Below are positions 40,828-58,499 of a stretch of DNA of 64,000 bases, one piece after another (within the stretch, counting starts at the first letter, position 1; each line of letters begins with the position of its first letter). Source of the DNA: Paramecium sonneborni (lineage: Eukaryota > Ciliophora > Oligohymenophorea > Peniculida > Parameciidae); the NCBI GenBank assembly GCA_905182985.1, contig CAJJDN010000069.1, positions 317,035 through 381,034 of the forward strand, written 5' to 3'. Below the pieces are notes generated by a model that worked only from the letters and a program-made list of their open reading frames with translations, ran no database searches and was not told the DNA's origin. Position numbers and translations under genes: made by a program.

Positions 40828-42580
40828 TCAAAATCCTATCTCTCCTTATTATCGATTTTTAATGTTAATATAAATTTGATTTGAATCTTATTCATAATCT
40901 TTTAGAAGATTTCTCAACTCTGTTAAAAAACTACTATATTTTACTTCCCTTTACTATTTCCCTTGATTTATATTCTTAATGTAAAATTCTAGACATGAAT
41001 AAAAGTAAATCTAATGAATATCCATAATTTTTAATATTTCCCATAGAATAGGTCTAGCATGACTCTTAAAATTTATTTCAAAATATTTACAAAAAGGAGT
41101 GCTGTGGAAATTGTCAATTTTCTTGAATCATCAATAAATAGACTTGTAGGCATTTATTCTTTTTGAAATGAATTTACTAAAAATGCTATTTCATCAGCTG
41201 TATCAATTGCATAAAGTATTTCTGGAACTTATGTTTTTACTTAATAGCAATTCTTATCATCTATCATTTCAATGCGATAAGTAATTGTAAATTTTTTAAT
41301 ATCATTATCAACTTATACTCCTGATTGAGAAATTGCCACATATATCAGATTTTGAGGATTAATTGAAGAACTCCATTTAATATCAAAAATTTCAGATATG
41401 TTTTATAAATTTTATGGATCGTTTATATCTGTTTATATATTTGATTTTATTAATTCTAACTCATGTTTTGTATATAATTATTTCCAATTTCTTCTAGTTG
41501 TGATTTTATTATCATCTTTTAATTAAATCAATTTTTTTTGAAATTGTGTATAAATATCATAACTAATACCTTAAATTTGTTTATTTTATAAATATGTAAA
41601 AAATTTCTATGTATTATTAGTTAAGGTCTCTTCATTGATATTTTAATCCAAAATATTTTATTCTTCTTCTAAATATGTGTATAGAGTAGCTAGTAAAATT
41701 TGGTTGCTGTTCAATTAATATAAAAATTAGGATTATTTCAAACCATATCTAATCATTTTCTTTTTCACCTAATTTTCAGAGTAAATAAAATCAACTCCTA
41801 AACAAGTTTCTTAAATTTAATAAGGATCAATTTAATCTATTTCTTCAAAAAATTTATATTTATCTTTGATTTTTTTATACAATTTGATTTCTTCATCAAT
41901 ATACTTAACTACATCTATGAACTCTGTCAATAATCGTAATAAAAAGATAAAAGTCTATAATGCTAATAAATTTATTATTTACTAAATTTTGAAAAATACT
42001 ATTTCTGAACTCATCAAATAATCTGATATTTAGCTTCTTTTACTGAGCTATTTATTTGGCTATATGTAAAAACTTGGAATAAATAAGTAAAAATCACCTT
42101 CCATCTTTTTATAAAGGAGATTATCATAAGAAGGATCTAAAAATAGACTCATTAAATATTTATTTTTTTTACCCAAAGTTTGCACTCCAATGAAATATTT
42201 CAACCAATGATTGAAAAACTGATTTAATTCCATTTACATCTAAATATTTTTTATTTGGGTAAATTCTTGTTAAGGGTAAAGCTTTTTAAAATTACTCTTA
42301 GCCATAAATAACTGGATACTTATATCCATTATTTCCTTCATAATAAAATTGTATGTTTAATTGATGGTCTAACTTTGATATTTATTTAATCTTTGCTATT
42401 CTTAAATATTAACTCATAGGAAATCTTAATAGAAATCTTGATTTACTTTAAACTTATAATATCCTATAATTTTAGATAACCCCTAAAAAAATCTTCCAAT
42501 ATTAAAGTTTCAGATTAATTAAATGCTAAAAACCTGAAAGTCTAATCATTTTCAATATACTCATACGTTTGTAAGGACAT
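40828..42580 (-). CDS. Unknown protein, helical, possibly PX/sorting-nexin-like
   Basis: About 565 residues from ATG 42580 (MSLQTYEYIENDQTF) to TGA 40828, with introns of 23 nt near the 5' end and 26 nt near the 3' end. The N-terminal 150 residues have a region (YPQQEFTQIKNIQMQMEL then NQFFNHWLKYFIGVQTL) that loosely recalls the second half of a PX domain. The middle is long and helical (LLTEFIDVVKYIDEEIK), as a BAR-like dimer would be. The C-terminal third is mixed alpha/beta (IKWSSSINPQNLIYVAISQS). The match is weak and no phosphoinositide-binding Arg pair is clear, so I leave the function open. Confidence 0.55.
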
Positions 42581-42627
42581 ATAAAAATAGAGAAATAAAT
42601 TGTAATAGAAAAAAATAATAATTAAAA

Positions 42628-45600
42628 TCATATGATAATTTTCTAATATTTTTCTTCTAAATATTCGTAACGCCTTAATTCTTTTTCTACCCAATAAGGA
42701 GTATCAGGAATGGACACATCTAAAATGTATTTAATTAAGAGTAAAATATGTTCAATTGCAGCTAGAAAAAAAGCACTATAAAGGGCATCCTAATTACCAA
42801 TGATTCCTTTGAATTGTTCTTTATTAACAGTTCCAATTACAATGCAATTCATGAAAGTTGCGCAATAATTTAAGATTTCAAATATTTGTAACCAAATTCC
42901 TATAGAATCAGCAGCTTAGGCTCTTTCTCTCTTTAAGATGTGTTAGTAATTATATATTGATGATCTTAGATTGATATAGCAGTTAATCATAAAGAATAAG
43001 GGAGCTGCTGGAAAAGTTGGAGCAAACATTGTAGTATATCCAAATTATATTGCAATACTTGTGTATTCATCATAGAGTAGTTTTTAAGGGCCTTTGATTC
43101 TACTAATTTCTAATTCTTGTAAGAAGAGTAGTTATTAATCATAATTTAATCTTTCTGATGAGAAAACTTAATTACATATTTTAGGTATGCTTTTTTTTTC
43201 TTAAATTCTTTTTGCAAATAACAATTTAAATTCAGAAAACAATTTAGATAATAAACGTTTTTCAAATTTAAATATGGCAAAAGGTAATAAATTACTTTTT
43301 ACATTAGAAATAACTCCTCTTGTAATTATAATACTAGCTACTGATACACTTAATGAACTTGCATCACTTTCAAAAATTGCTACATAAACAACTGAAACAT
43401 AGGAAATGAGAAATTCAAATAAGAAGACTTTTAAAATATAAGAATATTCTTATTCAGTTTCATACATATGATTTTCCCAACTTACCAAAGATTTACATAA
43501 CCTTTTATATAAATCACAGAAAACCGTCATAGATACTCCATTCAATGAGTTTATTACAATAGGCATAATTGGATCATTTTAATATTCTTTTAACCAAAGA
43601 TTGAAAGCATAAAAACTCAATACAATAATAGCAATCCCAATTAAAATAACAGGACCTTCTGCAATCAATCTCCTTTTAAAAGTAGTAAAATAATCATAGA
43701 TTTAAATTTTATTATTAGCTTCATTAATAATATATTATCCAGTATACATAACCCTTTAAGGTTGAGTTTATTTGAATTTGTGCATATCCCAACAAAATTT
43801 TAATTCTGATTCTCTATTCTTCCATTTCTCCATAAACAAAGTAGACCAGAGAGTCATAAGTAAAGCATAGAATGGAACAATAGATGAACTTATATATTTT
43901 ATATTTTTACTTTACTTATTGAATTATTATAATATAAATTCCTAAAGCTGCTCCAAAAAGAGATGGAATAATCAGCCAGCCTATTATTTGAACATTTAAA
44001 GCTATATACCATGCAACTACTGGGCCAAAATAAGAGGATATGGCATGCAATGGTCTTAATGCAATTTATTATGTTTCATATCGGAAGGAATCACGAATAC
44101 AATTATTTTGTTATTCATCCCAAAATTGAGTAATCTTTTCACATTTTTATTTATCTTCTAAGGGAAAATGAGAAATAATTAATTATTCTAAAACAAACTT
44201 ATCAACATCGAATTCATCATTCAAAGTTTTCAATATTAACATTTATACTTACAAATCTTTTGGAAATTCAAAAAATCTGCTCTTCTAGTAATTGAACTAA
44301 CAAATATACTAATTTTATTTATTCATTTTTTACTTTTGTTTAAAAATTATAACAAGATATTTCATAAAGATCAGCTAATCTGTATATAGAATCTGGAGGA
44401 AGTTTCAAAACATAATAATGATATAACGGTTTAATCTTTTTATTATCAGAATTCTCATGATATTATTCTAATTAATCTAAATTTGGAGAATGGAAAATTA
44501 AAAATTCAAAACTCCATCCTCTTTCTTTAAATGTTTATCTTATATTTTATAATTATAAATAAACGATATCTTGATCTACATTTTGTGTTCCTTTTGTTTA
44601 AATTACATATTAATATCCTAATTCTGTTAAACTTTTTATCTCTTATTTAACTTAGATATTTTCTTCATAGAATTCCATAAATTTTGAATTATAAGTTAAT
44701 TCAAAAGGTTTCAAACATCTACTATTAACTGCATCTACTGATATTCCATGTGAGATTAGTGTTTTCATACAATGATATTTTTCTTATTCAATAGCTAAAT
44801 GAAGAGCATTTGATGGATTTTAATCAGTAAGAATATTTATACATTCTTTCTTTAACTAATAGATTAAAATTTATTACTTTATTAAATTTGAGATTCTTTA
44901 TATCTTTCTTTCTCTTTTTATTTAATACTTCTGAACTGTCATAATATTCATAATCATTTTCTAAAATTGTTTTTAAAATTTTTGGTTTTCCTTTGTAAGC
45001 TGCAATATGTAAACAATTGAATCCTTAATAAACATTGAGAAAAGGATTGCATTTTCTTTATAGGAAATATATAAAGAATTCTTAATTTCCTTATCTTGCA
45101 GACCAATATTATAATCTACATTCATATTTTTAATGAATAGTTAGGACAGTTTTATTATGAAAAATAACAAACTTTTCTTTTTATCCTTTTTCTAAATCAT
45201 CAGTATTGAATATTAATGTGTTTTTTTATTTATTACCTTTATGATTTCTTCTTCTTTGTATAGGTATTTCAAAATTAGGCTCTACTTAAGTAGGTTAATT
45301 ATTATTCGAATTGTATTGTTGAATTTATAGTAGTTCATCTTAATTTGTTTCTGTAATTATTTTACTATTATTTGTATTTTTTGAATTAAATACTTTAATA
45401 TCAGGAATTTTCTCTTCCTCTGGTTCCTTCATTTCAATACGAGAATCATCATATAATGGAATATCTGCAATCTCATCTAAAAACTTTTATTAAATTCTTT
45501 AACTAGATGTTTTTTATTAAAATTTTAAGGCTTATTAACTATGAGGTGTTTTTTAAGTGCTTTTAACATTTGTATTTTTAGAGATAAAAGAATTGGAAGC

Positions 45601-46408
45601 ATAACTTCGATTGATATTTGAAATATTTAAACAAGGTATTCCATATCTAGATGGTTCTGATTCAGGTGATGATTCTTCTTCTTATTATAAAGTTTATATT
45701 AATGGAATTTAAGATGTAATTGTTGTAGCTTTTCTTTATATTCTTTTTTTTATTTTCCTCTTTAATTCTTATTTGGTTGTAACATATGCATAGTTTATTA
45801 CTATATTTTAAAAGATATCCCCAACCTCTTTCCTTATTCATACTTTAATAAAATATACTTATATTATTCTGGTCTATTCTCTAAAAATAAATAATCAATG
45901 GGAAAATTTCCTTATTGCTCAGTTTACAATTGTAAATTGAAATTTTATGCAATTAAATAATCCACTAATTCTTTATTGCCATAATAACAAGCCCAATGTA
46001 AAGGATTAGGTTTATAAGTAGATTGACGAGGTATTGATGCTCCATTATCAACCAATAGTCTTATTGTTTTTTCTTACTTTTCAGGATTGTATTCTCCAGA
46101 ATATCTAATATAATTTATTTTATCAAATACCCTTTGATGCTTGCTAATTCCAATGGGGTATATGAATGCATATCTCCCTTATTCAAATCAATCATTTATT
46201 TATATACTTTACACCACCATTTCAATAATTTATATTGCCCTAAATAAGCTGCCCAATGAACAACACTTCTTTTCTAATCATCTACCATATTAAAAAATTC
46301 CAATAAATTTTTATGTGCACATTTCAATTCTTGTTCAAAGTGGTTTTTTAAAGTGATTATATCTCCATCCTTAACCCATTCCAATAACTGGGTTTAAGTA
46401 ATTTGCAT
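42628..46408 (-). CDS. Ankyrin-repeat anoctamin (TMEM16-like) channel or scramblase
   Basis: Start ATG 46408 (MQITQTQLLEWVKDGD). Residues ~1-200 are ankyrin repeats (RSVVHWAAYLGQYKLLKWW, NPLHWACYYGNKELVDYLI); after a disordered Ser/Gln-rich linker more repeats follow (FNCLHIAAYKGKPKILKTI, NALHLAIEQEKYHCMKTL). The C-terminal half (~44300-42640) is an anoctamin: several helices, then DEYTSIAIQFGYTTMFAPTF followed by PAAPLFFMINCYINLR and DSIGIWLQIFEI, the family's best-conserved stretch around the Ca2+-gated pore. Introns of 22-26 nt are needed, one near 45770 apparently ending in GAG. It should be a Ca2+-activated chloride channel or lipid scramblase tethered through ankyrins. Confidence 0.82.
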
Positions 46409-46912
46409 TGAAATTTTAAATATTGGAATAAAAATATATAATTTACTCAATTCCAAAAATCTTACTAATCATTAATTCTTAAATTAACTAATGATTTATC
46501 TTTTATTCTTATAGTAGTATATTATAATATTTTAGTAGTTTTAATGGATTTACTTGAATTCAATATAAAATTATTGATCAAAATTGGGATCGAATTTTCA
46601 AATATATAAAATCTATTTATCCTAAAATATGATTCAAAACTAATGATTTAAATTTATTAATTCAAAATATTCATTAAATAAATTTACAAATCATAATTTA
46701 ATATTCACTTTCATGTTATTTTATAAAACTAATATTTTGATTTTTTTTTATTTGAAAAACTTTCACAAAATCAACCTATCTTCTCTTTTAATTTAATAAA
46801 CTCTGTTAAAATATGTTAATAATGATTAAAAATTCAATATTCTTAAATTTATTTAATAAAAATTTTTTTTTTATAATAAAATTATATGAATAACATACTT
46901 TAAACTTAAATA
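46409..46912. other. Divergent intergenic region
   Basis: 504 bp between divergent start codons, very A+T-rich with T and A runs. No recognisable element beyond presumed promoters. Confidence 0.4.
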
Positions 46913-48228
46913 ATGAAGGATATAAAGAGAGATCACGGATAATTTTTATTAGAGAAAATGCTTGAAAAATTTAAACTTATTGTTTTTTAAGAATAGGAGG
47001 TAATATTCAGGATAGGTGATGTTGGAAATAAATTATATATATTGTTAGGTGGTCGATTAGGAGTTTATATGGAATTAGAGGAATACCAATATGAATTGAA
47101 AAAAATTAAAGATATTTTGTATTAATTCACTTATCTCTAGACCAAATGATCAATTCGGAGAAAATGCATTACATAATTAAAATTGTAAAAGAAATCAAAC
47201 AATCATTGCTTTAGAACAAAGTACTATAGCTTATCTAACCAGATAAGACTATTAATCACTTATTGGTAAGTACAAGTCAGACAACCTAGATATAAAATTA
47301 AAACTATTAAATAAGTTAGATTGTTTTCAATCTTGGACGATTGGATAATTTAAAAGTTTTAGTTGCTATATGTTTTTATAAAATTTTTGTTTAAATGAAA
47401 TAGTTTATAAAGAAAATGATGATTCATAATTTTTATATATTGTCTAAGATGGCCAATTTGAAATGATTAAGTCAATATAAGATGATAAATAATAACTAAG
47501 AAAAAGAACTAAAAGAATGTATGATTAATTTTAGATAATAGCTAAGTTGTGTACTAAATGAAGGTTAGATGTTTGGTGAAGAATCATTAATGAGATCATT
47601 AGAACAAGATCCATAAATTTTATCACCTATAACTAATTTTGTTTATATACAAAGATATTCTACTGTAAAATGCATGAGTATATGTGGTTCTTTGTTTAGA
47701 ATATCAAGATAAGACATTATTGAAAGATGTTGGGATGAAATAACAAAATTATCATTTTTATCTCTTATAATCAAATTGAAAAATTTTAGATTGAAACGAG
47801 TAAATTTATTACAGCTTAACTAAGAATTCAATGAAAATCTTACTGATTTTGAAATAGGTAGAAAGCTTAGAAATAATTCAACTCAAACTTAAAAAAAAAT
47901 TACATTAGAACCAATATTTACAAATACATATTTTAAAAAATATTTTGAGTAATAATAAGTGAAATCTAAGTCATCTAAAATTATGAGAAACAAGTTTTAA
48001 ATAAGATTAAATTCAATTGATTAATCTTTAAATACATAAAATTCTCCAAAGATATCAATTTAACGAAAAGCATCATAATTTCATAAAATGTTATCATAAA
48101 GGTATCATAAAAGTACAAATAAACAAGATAGTAAATCATTTTCATTTGATTTTCCATCAAATAATGTTGGATACTAATATTATAAACAGTTTTTAACTAG
48201 TGAAAGAATAAAAAGTTTACATTGTTGA
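46913..48228 (+). CDS. Cyclic-nucleotide-binding-domain protein
   Basis: About 420 residues from ATG 46913 (MKDIKRDHGQFLLEK). Two consecutive CNB folds are visible. The first: FQEQEVIFRIGDVGNKLYIL, then GGRLGVYMELEEY, then PNDQFGENALHN after a 22-nt intron; the usual phosphate-binding-cassette Gly-Glu is present (FGENAL). The second: NEIVYKENDDSQFLYIVQDG ... NEGQMFGEESLM after a 28-nt intron, also with Gly-Glu. No kinase or transmembrane domain follows; the C-terminal ~130 residues are basic and Ser-rich. It resembles PKA regulatory subunits in having two cassettes but lacks an N-terminal dimerisation or inhibitor motif I can recognise. cAMP/cGMP binding is inferred. Confidence 0.8.
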
Positions 48229-48290
48229 AGTGTTATTTAATTATAAGTTTCTATACTAAACTTGAATTTTATATATTTAATAAAAATATA

Positions 48291-49268
48291 ATGATTACTA
48301 CAATTCCTATTTCTCTTCATCAATCGACAGATCGTACAGGAACTACTTATCGATTTGAAAATCAAAAATAATAGAATATGAATCTATTACAAAGAGTGAA
48401 ATAACATCTATAATATAAGTCAGCAACATTTAAGACAAAGAAATAATGTGTTATAGATTCATAATAATTGGACAAACATGTCGATGATGAATTAAATAAT
48501 AGAAAATATATAACGACAATGGATAATGATGATATAAATCATTAGAAATTGATTGACGACTGTGTTAGAGATATATTAAAGTTTAATAAGCCAGTATCTG
48601 ATGAAACTGACAAATCTCCTATGTTCAGAGGTAGTTAAAGATCATCTTTTTCTTAAATTGGAAAAGTTATACCAAAAAACAGAATCAAAAGATTATCTTC
48701 TACAATATTAGTTGGATAAATGGTTAAAAATAAAGGATTAGAAAAACCAACAATAAATTAAATAAAATAATAATAAATTGATAAAATTATAAAATTAGAA
48801 AGAGATAGAAAAAGTACAGAGACTAACCCAAAATCTCTTAAAATAATTTTACCCATTATTTTGACAAAAAATTAAGAAAGAGAATCTGTAAATTAACTTT
48901 AATAAAAACTAAGTATGGTTACTGCATCTTAGAGATATATGAAAACAAAAAAAAGGGTATTATCTTAAGATCCTTCTCCATTATTTGAACATCAAACAAG
49001 TTTTTCAATGATATCAGATTCATTTGATTGTAGTCCTAAATAATATGAATCAAATAGAAGACTTGGAACTTTGATACAATAATTAAATAACGAAAAAGAT
49101 GAGATAACAACACATTAAAAGAGAATAAAAAATTCAATTTGTTAAAATTAAAAAAACTTCAATAAAATTGATGATAAATTACAACCTGAAAATTTAGAAA
49201 AATATAATTATCTAAAACATGAATAATAAATATTTGGAAAAGTGAAACAACGTAAAATTGTACTTTGA
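48291..49268 (+). CDS. Unknown basic, disordered protein
   Basis: One intron-free frame of ~325 codons from ATG 48291 (MITTIPISLHQSTDRTGT) to TGA 49266, 62 bp after the cyclic-nucleotide protein. Rich in Lys, Gln, Asn, Ser and Arg; no transmembrane helix. Several Ser/Thr-Pro and Arg-x-x-Ser sites (MFRGSQRSSFSQIG, RIKRLSSTIL) suggest phosphorylation. No family recognised. Confidence 0.6.
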
Positions 49269-49432
49269 TTTATTTATATTATTTATAAAATCTATTTAAT
49301 TACTAATTTTAATCTCATTAGATCATAAATTAAACTAAGAATTGCATATTATAAATTTAAATAGAGATTCTTAAGTTTAAAGATAGTAAATAAATCAAAA
49401 TAATAAAATAATTAAAATATAGTTCATCAAAT
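49269..49432. other. Short convergent intergenic region
   Basis: 164 bp between convergent stops; A+T-rich and presumably holds both 3' ends. Confidence 0.4.
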
Positions 49433-51914
<2,482 letters not shown>

Positions 51915-51915
51915 N
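51915..51915. other. Single-N join between overlapping contigs
   Basis: One unresolved base exactly between two identical 1136-bp copies. A real tandem duplication would not be expected to have its only ambiguous base at the junction. Confidence 0.95.
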
Positions 51916-53051
<1,136 letters not shown>

Positions 53052-55708
53052 CATTCCAAGAATAGCTTTATGGTTGGCATCAAAATAATAATAAATTGCT
53101 GCTATTGATGGCTCTATTGTCTATGGTTCAGGAATATCCATAAATTCAATTATTAATGATTGCTAAAATAAAGGAATCAATAATATTGATCAATTAATCG
53201 ATGTGGCAATTAATATGGTTACAGACTTAAAAGTTGATTAAACATGTTTAAAAACTTTAACTCTTCTCAAACATAATAATTCAATTCTAAATATGTTTTA
53301 TTAAAAAATGGAGGCACTTTTACTCCATTTCAAAATCAATGATTAAAATATTCTTATCAAAAATATCACTTGGCTACTTTTTCTAATTACAAAAAGTAAA
53401 TATATTTTATATATTTTATTAGAATCTTTAAATTTACAAGATGTGGTCTAATCTACCTGCATTCTTATTTCAATTCTAACAATAATACTTAGTTAATTAT
53501 TGAATTCCTTTACTACTACTAATAAAATGCTTTCAGATATTAAAAAATAAGCCACAGGAGAAGATGAATAATAATTACTAATACAACAATTTCTAATTAA
53601 TCAATTCAAAATATAAGACATAGATTTATTCTCCTCTATTAATTTACAAACTAAACTTTAATATGCTGAATTAATTAAGCAAAATATTATTAAATAACTT
53701 AAGAATACTACTGGTCTTTCTATTTTCATGGCTAGTATTATTAATTCTAATTAATATAAATTAGATTAATAATATAAATAATTACTCAAATAAGATGAAT
53801 TTGATGAAAGATTACTCATTCCTGATAGATAAAAGAATCTAACACCAAAAAAACTTACACCAAATCTTAATACTTTAAAATCAATTAATATTAAATAATT
53901 AGCTATGTAATCAAAGTGTGATTAAAGTAGAGAATTGTCATCATCTTCATCATAATAACAATAATAAAATCGTTATCAAAAACTATTAAATTATGAATTA
54001 GATACTAAAATTACACTTACAACCAATTTAAGAGAAATTAAATTACCATAAACTGTTTTAATGTCTCCTTATGCATAATAATCAATTGTAGCCACTCCAA
54101 TGACTGAAGCTATGGAAATGTATAATTGGATACATGAAAAATAATAACCTTTTAAAAAATTGTTTAAAAATGGAATTTTAAATGTTAATTCAATTTTATC
54201 ACACATTCCTCAAACATTACTTAATCTATAAAATTAATCCAAATTCTATGATTTGATAGATTAAACATTTAACGAATGTATTTAATATTGTCAAGAGAGC
54301 AATCTTATTGATGAAAATAAATCTAAAACTAATTAATATTGGACTTTATATATTTTATTACTAGATAAATCTAATTTCTAAATTGATGTATCTATGCTCA
54401 AAAGTTTAATATGTTTTTGTATAGAATGTGTTTATTTCATTTTAAATAAATAATCATAACTCTTAGATTAATTAATGTAGAAATGTGATATTCAACATTA
54501 CTAACTTTGGAAATGGTTGGATTTCTTCTTAAATTAATTTGATACAAAAATACCACATTAACTAAAAGAACATATTCTAGATATTGAAGTTAAATTTGTA
54601 TCCTATTCTATATGGGCTTGTGATAGTCAATCCGAATTGATCAAATTTCTTAATGAAATACATTTAAGTAGATACTAATAAAATAATAATTAAATGAATA
54701 GATTATTCAAACGAGTATTACATTATTGTGCATTTTAAATCTAAATTATTTGCAGCAATATTAAATTATAAGAATAATTATAGGAATATATTTGGATTAC
54801 TATCAAATACATTATTAGTGAAAAAACTGATCATCTAAGACATCACTCTTTAGATTAAGTTGTTTTGGCTAGTATTTATGCTGTTACAAAATTAACAGGA
54901 AATTAACTAAAATTTTAATAGATTATTAATGCCTATGAAATCACAAACACATGGTATTCAAAGCAATTTATTAAAAAGATAGTCTGTAATACATATATTT
55001 CAAATGATAGTATGGGTATATTTATATTTTGATTCTTAGGTGACATTGTTTCCTATTATAATTAGAGTTTTATTCCTTAAATTAAATCCTTTATGTTATA
55101 AATGTCAAATGAAATTAAATCAAATAGTGTTCCATAATCTCCTATGAATAATAAAAATCCAGCTTTGAATAATAAAGTTTTAGATTCACCTCTAAGGGAT
55201 ATACTTCCAAAATAATAAAGTGTTACTTAAAATTTTTAATCCTAACATGCTGGCTTAATGACTCCTGCAACTTAATTATTATATGCATATTAGGAATCTC
55301 CTCTCTTAAAATAATAGGCCAAACCACAATAATAATTACCTTAATCAAAAGAAAATATGTATAACAATTCAAATATCAATAACAAAATTGATTATAGTTA
55401 AGAGACATAAGATTTCATCTTAAAAAAATGTATTAAAATTATATATAATTCTTATAGTTGAATAGCTAAAGAATAATAAAAGCAAATAAATTAATAGCAA
55501 AACTAGTTTTTCAATTTTATAGTAAGGAACTCCTAAAATTATGAATAGTAGCAGAACAAACAATAGTGCTATGTTATAACATAATTAAACTTAAAACAGT
55601 CAACAATCCAATGAACAAAACTCCACATTTTGTAAACTTTTAAACTTTGAATAATGATAATATATATAATAATTTCAAATAAAGATTAATAATATATTTA
55701 TTATATTA

Positions 55709-57257
55709 ATGATAGGAGTTGAAGAAAATTTAAAATAAAAAAGAGAGTTATTTCGGTTTTAGATAAGAAAATAAAATTTACGAAAGGAATTTGAAAAAAA
55801 AAGAATTATTGAAGTAAAAAATTTAGAAAATAAAAACTTTAATTTTAAAAATGATGAAATTTTAAATTAAATCACACATATTTTCGAAAGGTCTGTTGAT
55901 TTAGATTCTATACAATAATGTTTGTGTTTAATTTTGAAACATTAAAACACCAAAGAAATATTGAAAAATACTTCATTTTTGAAGGATATCATTATAAACG
56001 AATTTTGTTAACGATAATTTGATGAAAATGTATACAAAAAAATGATATATCTAGACAATAGTAGTATATTTAAGATATTTTGATTGTTAATTACTTTTTG
56101 ATGAGGTGGCTTACTTATATATAAAAAAATATGAAAAATAGTTTATGTTGACTCTATCTTAAATCTTAGCAATGAAAAGTTATTAAAATCTAGCAATTCT
56201 AGAGTTGATCATTAATATCTTATAATCCCTAATAATGGATGATATGTCAACTTTTAAATATTATTTAACAAAAGAAGGCTATGACTTTTTAACTCAATTT
56301 TAAAGAATAGTTAAATATGATGAATTTAAATTATTGCGAAATAATTTACTAGAATTTTATTATCATGCAATTAGATTTTATAAAAATGAAGATGTATCAG
56401 AAAAGGAACTAAATATTCTAATAGATTTTTATTTTTCTACTCTAAATTTCAAGAATACTGAGGAATTTATCAATTAGTTATTCTTGTATCTTAATTCAGG
56501 AAAAATGTTATTGAAATTATTAGAATTAAAAAGTTTTAATATTTCAAAAATCGTATAGTTACCATCTTATTTAGCCATCCTTATAAAGCTTAGCTATTTA
56601 AAAGGTGTAAAAGATGAAGAATGTTCAAAATATTATATAGTGAAAATATTTGGACATCTTTTTAGATCATTTCAATAATTGGATAATCCTATAGATATAT
56701 TGATCGATATGGGATTGATGGATGTTTTAATAAGATTAATAATAAATGAAACCTGTTAAATAAGAACTTTAGGTTTATTGATTTTAAAGAATATTCTTGA
56801 TTCTATAATTGAATTAGAATAATTAATGAATTTAATATATTATAAGTATTAATTTAAACAAATGGAAATATCGTTAATTAGTTGGTTAATTGATTGTTTA
56901 AATGATTAAGAATAGAATAATATATAAATAATGTTGGATGTAATTGACATAATTTTATAAAGAGCAACAACAGATGATAAAATTAAACTTATTCATCTAG
57001 GGTTGTTGGAAAGACTTATGGATTTGATTTAAATGAAAGTTGATGTATAGATTTAAATTCAAGTCATTCTTGTTTTAGAAACTTTCATTTCAGAAGATGC
57101 AGATATTTCAGCAGAATTTCTATAACTAATAATATAATCTTCAATTTAAAAGACTTTAGAATTTATAGGTTAAAAAACAAAAAATAACAGTTTATTTATG
57201 CAAATTGATCAATTCATTAAAATGTTTGAAAATAATTTTATGATTTAGTTTGCATGA
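55709..57257 (+). CDS. Importin-alpha-like protein (IBB plus ARM repeats)
   Basis: About 505 residues from ATG 55709 with one 25-nt intron near 56030. The N-terminus is a basic importin-beta-binding segment: KQKRELFRFQIRKQNLRKEF then EKKRIIEV. The rest is helical ARM-like repeats (LAILELIINILQSLIMD, LGLLILKNILDSIIELEQ), but the Trp/Asn ladder that importin-alpha uses to hold nuclear-localisation signals is hard to see, so cargo binding may be altered. It probably loads onto importin-beta through the IBB. It starts 51 bp after the RB-like stop. Confidence 0.7.
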
Positions 57258-57306
57258 TTAAAAGTTTTGCTGAATAATAAAATATTATTTTATTTATAAA
57301 ATAATT

Positions 57307-58258
57307 ATGAATATAATTAAGGTTGGTCTGAAGTTTAGTTCAATTAAATACCCTTCACTAGATATTCATAATTATCAATTATATAAATATCATTCTGATT
57401 ATGGGAATTTGTTAAAAGGCTTAAAAATAGGCACATCTTTAATGCCTAATCAATATGAGATTGTTCCATCCAAACTTAAAGGATTTTTGATAGATTAATT
57501 AAAAGAAGATCAATAAATATTAAAAAAGCCTAAAGAAGTTTTATTTGTTGGAAGATCAAATGTTGGAAAATCAAGTTTAATTAATGCAATATTAGGATAA
57601 AAAGTAGCTTTAACATCTAGCAAAACTGTAATTAATAATTGTATAATTTTAGGGTAGCACATTAAGATTATAATTTCATAACATTCAAAAAATCAATGGA
57701 TATATAGTTGATAGTCCTGGTTATGGTTTTTCTAAGATAAATGTTGATGCATAAAAATATATGTAAGGAATGATATACACTTACACTAAATTATCATCAA
57801 GATTGTCAAGAATATATGTACTTATTGATATTGAACATGGTATTAAAGATAAAGATAAAGTTATGCTTAATATGTTGTAAGAATAAAATGTTAACATTTA
57901 AATTGTATTAACAAAATGTGATAAAATAAAAGAAAGAATGCTTTATGATAGATAATTATATCTAGCTAGAGAAATTAAATAATTTAAAAATATTCATCCA
58001 ATCATTCACACAGTAAGCACATTAGATAATTTTGGAATTAATGATATCTAATATTCACTTATTGACTCATTTTTTGTTCATTAAAGCAGAAGTTTATTAA
58101 ATATGGAAGACCGATTAATTAAACTTATATAAGCTAGAAATAGACCTTAAAAATTAGACTTAAATAAACTAACCAAATAATTTAAAAAAGGTTTATAATT
58201 GCCATCAAATGAAAATAGTCTAACACATACAAAAAAGCCTAAACATTAACTCTCTTGA
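57307..58258 (+). CDS. EngB/YihA-type GTPase (GTPBP8-like)
   Basis: About 308 residues from ATG 57307; one 25-nt intron near 57630. GTPase motifs: G1 GRSNVGKSSLIN, the G2 area after the intron (SSKTGSTLRLQFH), G3 DSPGYGFSK and G4 TKCDK. The Pro-Gly-Tyr-Gly G3 is specific to the EngB family. Bacterial EngB assembles the large ribosomal subunit; eukaryotic homologues (GTPBP8) act in mitochondria. The N-terminal ~75 residues before the G domain contain basic and Tyr residues and could include a targeting peptide. The C-terminus has a basic extension (RNRPQKLDLNKLTKQFKKG). Confidence 0.93.
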
Positions 58259-58499
58259 AATAGATTGCTTTATCTAATGTATAATTTATCACTCTATTAT
58301 CATTTCATTATCTTTAATTAATCAATTTCATTGTTATTTATAATAGTCTAACAAAATATTTTTAGTATGGTTTTTTTTCATATTTATGATTTTTTTAGAA
58401 AAAGCAAAATTCGTTTATGAATAGATTATACAGATTTAAAATTTTTAAATTAAACAAATATCTACTCTAATACATAATTTAGATTCAACTATTTTATGC

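Noticed and set aside
57307..58258. Recent bacterial transfer of an EngB GTPase
   Set aside because: It has a Paramecium intron, host codon use and an N-terminal extension; EngB is a normal organellar protein in eukaryotes.
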